DNA of 64,000 nucleotides from Hymenopus coronatus (Eukaryota > Arthropoda > Insecta > Mantodea > Hymenopodidae), in the NCBI GenBank assembly GCA_030762935.1, contig CM060893.1, positions 13,606,397 through 13,670,396 on the forward strand, written 5' to 3'. The translations under genes and the position numbers were made by a program. Under the pieces are notes generated by a model. That model did not search any database. It was not told the DNA's origin and saw only the letters and a list, made by a program, of their open reading frames with translations. The number at the start of each line of letters is the position of its first letter. Positions within the stretch are counted from its first letter, which is position 1. Positions 56,990 to 64,000 of this stretch are shown here, piece by piece.

Positions 56990-57135
56990 TTAAACACATG
57001 CACACATCCAGACTCTGTGGGGATAGAGAATAATTCTAGTTAAAGGAAAATTCGTGTTCCAAGCCCGGAATCGAATCCATAACATCTGGATGAAAAGCCA
57101 GAATACTGACCGCAGTGGCAGTCCGATAAGAGCTC
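56990..57135 (-). repeat. tRNA-derived SINE
   Basis: On the minus strand a tRNA-like head (GCGGTCAGTATTCTGGC, GGATTCGATTCCGGGC) is followed by TTTAACTAGAATTATTCTC and CCCCACAGAGTC. It matches the SINE at 46040. Confidence 0.65.
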
Positions 57136-57209
57136 TTTCGTGTTAATAGAAATAAACTTTCATTTCACGTTTCCACATTTCGTTGTAGACAGCTAAAGTG
57201 GTGGACACA

Positions 57210-57301
57210 TTTTAACTTCCTCTAATTATTACTTAAGTCAGGTAGAAAAATTCCATCCAAAAAAAGGGGTCACCAGAAACGTATATTTTATGGTCCCCTG
57301 T
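57210..57301 (-). repeat. HPR RE fragment, strongly decayed
   Basis: TTTTAACTTCCTCTAATTA, ATTCCATCCAAAAAAAGGGG and ATTTTATGGTCCCCTGTT align with the RE side of other copies. The hairpin is gone. Confidence 0.6.
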
Positions 57302-57303
57302 TC

Positions 57304-57382
57304 AACCTTTAGCTGCGTTAGTATAGTACATATACAGTTTCTGTTTTATTTCAAGTTAAAAACTGGAGTTGTAGTAAAAAAA
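57304..57382 (+). repeat. duplicated unit, left half (filled site)
   Basis: AACTGGAGTTGTAGTAAAA matches 60090-60108 (AACTGGAGCTCTAGTAAAA). Weaker similarity reaches back to about 57304. The right half resumes at 58273 after an HPR copy. Confidence 0.75.
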
Positions 57383-58272
57383 TTCTGAAATGTTACACTC
57401 ACATAACTTTCTCTAACTGCTCTACAAACTTCATACATAAGGCTCTTCTTCTTTCTGCACCTTGCTAATTGAGCTACTCATTAGCACAATGTTCTTATTG
57501 TTTAGTTCCGTAAAAGTAGGAAGAAAATAAGGGAATACACTAGGCTAAACCAATAGTCAAATGCTTTAAAAGCTGTCGTTATGCGATTGTCATTACAAAT
57601 CGCTTCTTTTCTTGGCCAGGAGTAGAACAAAAGAAAAACGGGCACTCCCGTCTGAGAAAAGTATAAGTACTTCACAACTGAAACTAATAACAATGAATAC
57701 CACGAAAACGGTAAGCTCCACGAGAAAAATGTATGGCATAGCTTGTGTATTTTAACAAGACCTACATTTTTTGTATAGTAAGTTTTTGTTTATCTCTTAC
57801 GGTTTACTAGTTATGCCAAATTAAGCAAAATTCATCTAGAATAAACAGGTCTGCAGAGGATATTCCCAGAAAATTCAAAATATACATTTTATTTGTCAGG
57901 TAAATTTCTTTAATATACGATATTTTAATCAAAATCGTTAGAGCTATTTTTAAGAAAATCAAATTTTCGTAAAAAGTTCCATGAAAAGGGTAGTTGGGGT
58001 GGTGGGTTTTTTCTCAAAATCTTCGTGTCGCATCCCTGGAAGATACTAAACTTAAATACCAAGTTTAGTATTGTAGCTACTTTTCGTTTTTGGGTTATCG
58101 TGTTCACAGATACACGGAGACACGGACGTTTTTCTGAAAATGCTTTTTTTTTGGATACAGGGGGTCCTAAAACATGTATTTCCGGTGAAATCTCGGTATC
58201 GAATTTTTGGGTGGAATACAATACTTCTCTATCCCTATGGACATTGTACATATGGGGGCTAGAGAAAGTAAT
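57383..58272 (+). repeat. HPR copy, full length, subtype B, type 2 hairpin, with mapped boundaries
   Basis: LE TCTGAAATGTTACACTCACA; CTTGGCCAGGAGTAGAAC at about 57613; RE type 2 (TCCCTATGGACATTGTACAT, GGGGCTAGAGAAAGTAAT). It splits a repeated unit whose uninterrupted form is at 60032-60266. Confidence 0.92.
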
Positions 58273-58430
58273 ATATGGAAATAAACCTATAAAATTATTA
58301 TATAAAATAATAGAGAAAATAGAAATGTAACTATATGTAGATCCTTTATGAATTTTTTTTCTTCCCAATTAATAGTTGAAATTCTTCTAAACCAGTTTAC
58401 ATAATCCAGCCAAAGGCACTAGCAAAAAAG
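58273..58430 (+). repeat. duplicated unit, right half (filled site)
   Basis: GGAAATAAACCTATAAAATT, AGATCCTTTATGAATTTTTT and AAATTCTTCTAAACCAGTTT match 60117-60265 closely in order. Confidence 0.85.
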
Positions 58431-58439
58431 TAGTTCAAA

Positions 58440-58625
58440 TGACCATGAGTGTTAGCTGATAGGAAATGGACTGGACATCCATTCAAAGCCAAATGTTGCA
58501 AGTTCAAATCGCAGTGATTGTGATGAAGGACGGGGACAGCCCAAGTAAAATAATCGGTGAGATGCTTGGAAGTTAATGGGGTTACATTTGACAGTCGCTA
58601 TCTTTTATTTATTTAAAAAAAATCA
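58440..58625 (+). repeat. possible tRNA-derived SINE
   Basis: An A-box-like TTAGCTGATAGGAAATGG and a B-box-like AAGTTCAAATCGC (about 58500) precede GGACGGGGACAGCCCAAG and an A/T-rich tail ending in an A-run. Confidence 0.5.
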
Positions 58626-58791
58626 CACCAATTTTACGGTAAAAATTGTAATATTTTTACAGTATTAAAATTTGTTTATGGTTGAAGGTTAGTATAACAT
58701 GAAATTAATCCTACAATATAACCCTATTTGTGTAGTTACGCTTAAAACAAGCGAAGCTTATGGATACCCATAGGCAACAAAGGGTTAAAAA

Positions 58792-59529
58792 TGTGATGTG
58801 TTCCATTCACATGACTTTCTCTATATGCAATAAATTATTTTTAAAAAGTTTATGCTTCTATTTACTTCGTGCTAATCGTGAAAAAATTAGCAGAAATAGT
58901 CTTATTTCTTGCTTTATTGTAAGTAGAAGCGAAATAAGGGAGTACCATAGGTTAAAGTGATAGTCAAAAGCTGGTTGCTATGTGACTGAAGTTCCTTTGT
59001 TTCAATGGACACGAGTTCACATAGTCCTGTATGAGAAAAATATAAGCTTTTATAGCTTAAACCAATAACAAGGAATATCTCAAAAACAATCAACTCCACG
59101 TAAAAAATGTATATAACATAAATTTAAAATTCGCTCAGAATAAAGTAGTCTTCAGAGGCTATTCCCAGAAAATTCAACATATACATTTTATTTGGCAGGT
59201 AAATATCTTTAATATATGACATTTTAATCAAAATCGTTAGAGCCATTTTTGAGAAAATCAAAATGTTCGAAAAAAGTTCTATGTAAAGGGTAGTTTGGGA
59301 TGGGGGAATTTTTCTCAAAATCTTTGTGTCGCATCCCTGGAAGATAGTAAACTTATATAGTTGGTATTTAAGCGACTTTTCGTTTTTGAGTTATCGTGTT
59401 AACAGACACACGGACCTTTTTTTGAAAATGCTTTTTTTTTTTTTGGATACAGGGGACCCTAAAACATATATTTCCGATGAAATCTCGGTATCGAATTTTT
59501 GTGTGCAGTGCAATACCTTCTGTATACCA
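58792..59529 (+). repeat. HPR copy, RE hairpin missing, subtype A
   Basis: LE TGTGATGTGTTCCATTCACA. A deletion at about 59122 joins CATAAATTTAAAATTC. The palindrome is lost (ATATAGTTGGTATTTAAG). It ends AATACCTTCTGTATACC. Confidence 0.88.
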
Positions 59530-60031
59530 AAAATACGCGTTTGAGTACTTTCTCCTTTATATGGTTTTCTAAATACAGAATTACTAATCTTACGCACGAA
59601 ACAATTTGCAGTTTTCCTCACTCGTGAGTAAAGATCGCCTTTTTACTTCTTGCTCCCAATTCTCTGATTACATAATGAAATATCCAGACATTTTCAGTTG
59701 TAATTTTATTTCCATGTTTCAGCTCACTGGAATAGACACTAAACCTGCCAGCGACTGTTTTATGTTTACCCATAAACTCCTATTCCAGGATGACAACTTT
59801 ACAACCTTAAAAATGTCCTCTGTTTGTATGACAGCATGAGCAACTGCAACGTTCCAATTTTAGTGCATGTACAAACATTACCTCACACCTACCATACAGT
59901 CCGCACGCCTTTTAGTTCTACAAATTATGAAGTGGGCGGTTTACGTTAGCACAGAAAGAAAATAAATGTATGCGTAACAGTCACATCGCTTGCACTAGCA
60001 CTTCAACTTGACACACTATACCGGATTTATT
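59530..60031. other. single-copy non-coding stretch
   Basis: A 77-codon plus frame (59606-59839) has no recognised homology. Confidence 0.4.
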
Positions 60032-60266
60032 AACCCTTAGTTGTCTGCACTAGTATACCAATTAAGCCATTTTCCCTTTAACTCAAGTTTAAAACTGGAG
60101 CTCTAGTAAAATATTCGGGAATAAACCTATAAAACTATTATATAAACAATAGAGAAAACAGAAATCAAAATAAATATAGATCTTTATTAATATTTTTCTT
60201 CCAAATTAAAAGTTTAAATTCTTCTAAACCAGTTTTCATAATGCTACCCAACGCACTACCAAAAAA
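60032..60266 (+). repeat. duplicated unit, uninterrupted (empty site)
   Basis: It carries CTCTAGTAAAATATTCGGGA and ATAAACCTATAAAACTATTA contiguous, where the other copy holds an HPR insertion. It is itself ended by the LE of an HPR copy at 60267. Confidence 0.85.
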
Positions 60267-60928
60267 TCTGATGCGTACCATTCACATGACTTTCTCTACT
60301 TGCTTCCTTGTAAGTAGAAGCGAAATAGCGGAGTACTATAGGTTATAGTGTCAGTCAAAAGCTGGATTCTATATCAATGAAGTTCCTTTGTTTATATGGA
60401 TAGGAGTTGACAAGCTCCTGTATGAGAAAAGTATACGTTTTTCATAGCAGAAACGAAAAATAAGGAATGTCACAAAAACGACGACTCACGAAAAAATGTA
60501 TATAACATAAGTTGTGTGTTTTAACGTGCTCTACATTTTTTGTTTACTAAGTTTTAGTTCATTTCTTACGGTTTAGCAGTTATTCAAAATTCAGTAAAAT
60601 TCATCCAGAATAAACTACTCTTCAGAGGCTATTCCCAGAAAATTCAACATATACATTTTATTTGTCAGTTAATTATCTTTAATATACGAAATTTTAATCA
60701 AAATCGTTAGAGCCATTTTTGAGAACATCAAGCATTTTGAAAAAAGTTCCATATGAAGGGTAGTTGAGGGTGGGGTTTTTTTTTCTCAAAATCTTCGTGT
60801 CGCATCCCTGGAAGATACTAAACTTAAATACCAAGTTTGTATTTTACCGACTTTTCGTTTCTGAGTTATCGTGTTCACAGACACCTTCTCTATACACTGT
60901 GTACATAGTGCGTATAGAGAAAGTAAAA
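60267..60928 (+). repeat. HPR copy, first unit of a head-to-tail dimer, subtype A
   Basis: LE TCTGATGCGTACCATTCACA. A deletion after TTTCTCTA removes about 100 bases. Another removes the microsatellite (GTTCACAGACACCTTCTC). RE CACTGTGTACATAGTGCG, TATAGAGAAAGTAAAAA. Confidence 0.92.
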
Positions 60929-60945
60929 ATCTGATGTGTACCATT
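60880..60945 (+). other. HPR tail-to-head junction
   Basis: The hairpin CACTGTGTACATAGTGCG, then TATAGAGAAAGTAAAAA, runs directly into TCTGATGTGTACC. It fixes both ends of the element to within an A-run. Confidence 0.9.
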
Positions 60946-61797
60946 CACATGACTTTCTCTATATCTCTGCAACAAATAATTCTTAAAAAGCTTATACTCC
61001 TATTTACTTTATGCTAATCACAAAAAAATAGTAGAAATAGTCTAATTACTCGCTTCCTCGTAAGCATAAGCGAAATAAGGGACAACCGTAGGTTAAAGTG
61101 ATAGTCAAAAGCTGGTTGCTATGTCAATGAAGTTCCTTTGTTTATATGGATAGGAGTTGACAAGTTCCTGTATGAGAAAAGTATACGTTTTTCATAGCAG
61201 AAACCAAAAATAAGGAATGTCACAAAAACGACGAACTCCACGAAAAAAATGTATACAACATAAATTGTGTGTTTTAATGTGCTCTACATTTTTTGTGCAA
61301 TAAGTTTTGTCCATCTCTTACGGTTTAGCAGTTATTCAAAATTTAGTAAAATTCATCCAGAATAAATTACTCTTTAGAAGCTATTCCCAGAAAATTCAAG
61401 ATATACATTTTATTTGTCAGGTAAATATGTTTAATATACGAAATTTTAATCAAAATCGTTATAGCCATTTTTGAGAAAATAAAAATTTTCGAAAAAAGTT
61501 CTATGTAAAGGGTAGTTTGGGATGGGGGAATTTTTCTCAAAATCTTTGTGTCGCATCCCTGGAAGATACTAAACTTAAATTCCAAGTTTGGTATTTTACT
61601 GACTTTTCGTTTTTGAGTTATCATGTTCACAGACACATACACACACACACACACGGACTTTTTTCTGAAAATGCTTTTTTTGGATACAGGGAACCCTAAA
61701 AATATATTTCCGGTGAAATGTCGGTATCGAGTTTTTTGGTGGAGTGCAATACCTTCTCTATACACTATGTATATAGAACGTATAGAGAAAGTAAAAA
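60930..61797 (+). repeat. HPR copy, second unit of a head-to-tail dimer, subtype A
   Basis: LE follows the first unit with only A residues between. Palindrome region TTCCAAGTTTGGTATTTT at about 61579; short (CA)n at 61628-61644; RE CACTATGTATATAGAACG. Confidence 0.92.
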
Positions 61798-61831
61798 TCA
61801 CTGCAATTTTAGAACAAAAATTGTATATATT

Positions 61832-62318
61832 AATTTCTCAACACGTACTATGTACAGAGTGTATAGAGAAGGTGTTGCACTCCACCCAAAAATTCGATAT
61901 TGAGATTTCACCGAAAATATATGTTTTAGGGTCTCCTTTATCTAAAATAGCATTTTCAAAAAAAAGATCTGTGTGTGTGTATGTCTGTGTATGTATGAAC
62001 ACGATAATTCAAAAACGAAAAGTCGGTAAAATACCAAACTTGTTATTTAAGTTTATTATCTTCCAGGGATGCGACACGAAGATTTTGTGAAAAATCCCCC
62101 ATCCCAAAGTACCCTTTACATGTAACTTTTTCGAAAATTTTGAATTTCTCAAAAATGGCTCTAACGATTTTGATTAAAATTTCGTATATTAAAGATATTT
62201 ACCCGACAAATAAAATGTATATTATGACTTTTCTGGGAATAGCCTTTGAAGACTACTTTATTCTGGGTCAATTTTACGGAATTATGCATAACTGCTAAAC
62301 CGTAAGAAACGGCAAAAG

Positions 62319-62349
<31 letters not shown>

Positions 62350-62695
62350 TATCACACAGAACAAGTAGAGCTCTTTAAAACACAATTTAAGTTATATGGA
62401 TTTTTTTCAGGAAGTTATCGTTTTTGAGATATTCCTTGTTTTTCGTTTCAGCTTTAAAAACCTAAAAACTACTGTCCATACAAACAAAGGAACTTCAGTC
62501 ACATAGCAACCAATTTTGACTATCACTTTAACCTAGTACTCCCATATTTCGTTTCTACTTACCAGGAAGCAAGTAATAAGACTATTTCTGCTAACGTTTT
62601 CTCGATTAGCATTAAGTAAATAGACGCATAAGCTTTTTAACAATAATTTCCTGCAGAGATGTAGTGAAAGTCATGTGAATAAGACACGTCGAATT
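61832..62695 (-). repeat. HPR copy, full length, subtype A
   Basis: Hairpin CGTACTATGTACAGAGTG; GT block at 61970-61980; poly-A at 62319-62347; LE end GTGAATAAGACACGTCGA. Confidence 0.88.
62319..62347. repeat. poly-A run
   Basis: 29 A residues within an HPR copy where other copies have GACAAAAACTTAC. Confidence 0.9.
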
Positions 62696-63744
62696 TCAAA
62701 GCCAGCACATACACCCAAATCTTAAAGACTATTGCTTCAGTCTCCTACATGCATTGTGGGATAGAATTAATTCTGTAAACGTTTGTTTGGTTTAAAATGA
62801 AGCAGATGGCAAAATAAGCAGTTTTAAGAATAGTTTATAAAAGAGTGAAAGGTAGAAAGTGTATGAACGCAACACATGAGGTTTTTAAATTTTACTTCCC
62901 TAGTGTTCTTACTTTTAATCGTGGAAATGCAACAATTGTTTGAAATCGCAATTGTGCAAAAACGCGGTCTCCAGTCGCGGGCATTTGTATTGCACTGCGT
63001 GGAGCAAATCAGCGCCTCCTAGAAGCAGATGTTCCCGCAGTTGCATTAAACAGAACAAACATGAAACATGGATATTCCTTTGTTTAATGTAACAAATGAA
63101 TACGGCTGATCATGAATTCCAACGCCTCCTCTGTTTTTCCTCCGCATAGTGAAAAATGTTCATTTAATTGCCACTATCAGCAAGAGATAGAGTTGCTGGC
63201 ATTATTAGCACAAAAAAAAAAAAAAAACAGTGTTGCCAACATAAAGTCACCAAGCCTTCCTTTGTATCCACGGTTTACGAGCACGGGCGAGGGTGTCCAA
63301 CCGGAACAAACATCTGAACCGCAGCGTCCGTCTTCCACACATTGTGTGCAGTTCCAGTGAAACAAGTGAGCACCGTGAAGGTGACTGGCAATTGCTTTAA
63401 TGGCGTCGTAAACGTTCTGTCTTTGCATGAAGTTGAGATGTTCTTGGAAATTTTAATATATTTTATTTTCTTTTTAAATTTCCTGTCTTATTTCTGCTAT
63501 GGCTTCTTATTTTAGGAACAAATTTTAAACGAAAAAACACATTCTTGAGACACCGTGTACTGAAATCGGAGGAAAACCAAAAATAGGTTAGATATCTCTT
63601 TAAGAGGTTATTTGCAATATTTTAGAAATTTAAAATGTAATTCAACGGTGAAAGAATTAGAAATCAGTTGAGTAATTTCGGCATAAGAATAAGAAAACCA
63701 TATAGGTCAACATATGAATAACGACATTTTTTTTTTTTTTTTTT
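62696..63744. other. single-copy stretch
   Basis: A minus frame at 63177-63428 (QRQNVYDAIKAIASHLHGAH, then LFHWNCTQCVEDG) looks protein-like with several Cys, but I do not recognise it. The plus strand at 63228 reads CAGTGTTGCCAAC after an A-run, a form often seen at DNA-transposon ends. A weak HPR-LE echo is at about 62855-62895. Confidence 0.35.
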
Positions 63745-63857
63745 AATTATACTTTCCCTATTACCCACAGTAACGGAAGCGCTGCATTTCGCAAGAATTC
63801 GATATCGGAATTCATCGGAAATGCCCGCTTTGATTCTCCCGAAATAAAAAAGAAGCA
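63745..63857 (-). repeat. HPR RE fragment, decayed
   Basis: ATACTTTCCCTATTACCC is a ruined hairpin; AATTCGATATCGGAATTCAT and CGGAAATGCC align with the RE side. Confidence 0.6.
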
Positions 63858-63985
63858 TTTTTACTTTCTCTACACGTACTATATACATAGTGTATAGAGA
63901 AGGTAATGCATTGCACTACACCCAACAATTCGATACCGAGATTTCACCGGAAATACATGTTTTAGGGTCACCTGCATCCAAAAAA
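63858..63985 (-). repeat. HPR RE fragment with intact hairpin
   Basis: Hairpin CGTACTATATACATAGTG; continues to TTTAGGGTCACCTGCATCC, then a plus LE starts. Confidence 0.85.
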
Positions 63986-63986
63986 A

Positions 63987-64000
63987 TCTGATGTGTAGCA
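63987..64000 (+). repeat. HPR LE, cut by the window end
   Basis: TCTGATGTGTAGCA, the first bases of a plus-oriented copy. Confidence 0.7.

Noticed and set aside
61623..62090. A 155-codon plus frame
   Set aside because: It crosses from the right end of one HPR copy into the right end of the next, opposite, copy.
1471..63985. Regularly recurring hairpins read as bacterial terminators or tRNA genes
   Set aside because: The hairpins are A/T-rich element ends in an arthropod genome and lack tRNA A and B boxes. The window has introns and SINEs, so it is not bacterial.

Overview
This is a low-GC, intron-like eukaryotic window, almost certainly from an arthropod and most likely an insect with a large, repeat-rich genome. 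No rRNA, intact tRNA, CRISPR array or bacterial-style operon was seen. The only host coding sequence I can support is a pair of consecutive exons on the minus strand, 9224-9348 and 3055-3124. Both have clean splice sites and matching phase, and they join to encode the N-terminal part of a Kv channel-interacting protein (KChIP/KCNIP, neuronal calcium sensor family). Everything from about 9.35 kb to 64 kb is probably a very long upstream intron of that gene or intergenic DNA; this part is inference.

By my hand delineation about two thirds of the window (roughly 43 of 64 kb, about 70 segments) is one repeat family, called HPR (hairpin-ended repeat) here. A full copy is about 0.82-0.92 kb. I call a copy '+' when its left end (LE), TCTGATGTGTTCCATTCACA, comes first. 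Next come a subterminal ACTTTCTCTA, an A/T-rich body, a conserved palindrome AATACCAAGTTTGGTATT, an (AC)n/(GT)n tract of very variable length, and the right end (RE). The RE is a long perfect or near-perfect hairpin (tip ACTATGTACATAGT, or a second type built on CTAGCCCC..TGTACAATGTACA) followed by GAGAAAGTAAAA. The subterminal ACTTTCTCTA and TAGAGAAAGT are inverted repeats of each other. I see no coding capacity, so copies are non-autonomous. The layout (asymmetric ends, subterminal inverted repeats, internal microsatellite, 3' hairpin, head-to-tail tandems) most resembles Helentron-associated elements (HINE/DINE-1 type). No helicase/Rep protein is in the window, so this class assignment is a hypothesis. 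Body subtypes: A (main), B (carries CTACTCCTGGCCAAG) and C (carries GTTTACTCCTGG..AGCAAAG).

Layout: 1-600 fold-back fragment of a DUF4817-type transposon; 1.3-1.4 kb SINE tail; 2.6-2.9 kb non-LTR RT remnant; 3.05 kb KChIP exon; 3.2-4.1 kb two inverted Penelope-like terminal repeats with hammerhead-ribozyme motifs, one interrupted by a jockey-like 3' end; 4.4-9.2 kb HPR copies plus a SINE; 9.2 kb KChIP exon; 9.5-64 kb HPR copies in both orientations. Among these lie SINEs (10.2, 20.2, 30.1, 46.1, 57.0, 58.5 kb), a transposase HTH fragment (20.0 kb), a mariner C-terminus (31.1-31.4 kb), a jockey/I-like RNase H end (34.8-35.5 kb), satellite-like tandem repeats (51.8-52.3 kb) and short single-copy stretches.

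The most informative structures are a filled-site/empty-site pair for HPR (57.3-58.4 versus 60.0-60.3 kb), a head-to-tail HPR dimer (60.27-61.80 kb), and two copies whose ends have been swapped at the shared subterminal repeat (37.75-38.63 and 43.67-44.56 kb). All boundaries were placed by eye and may be off by some bases.
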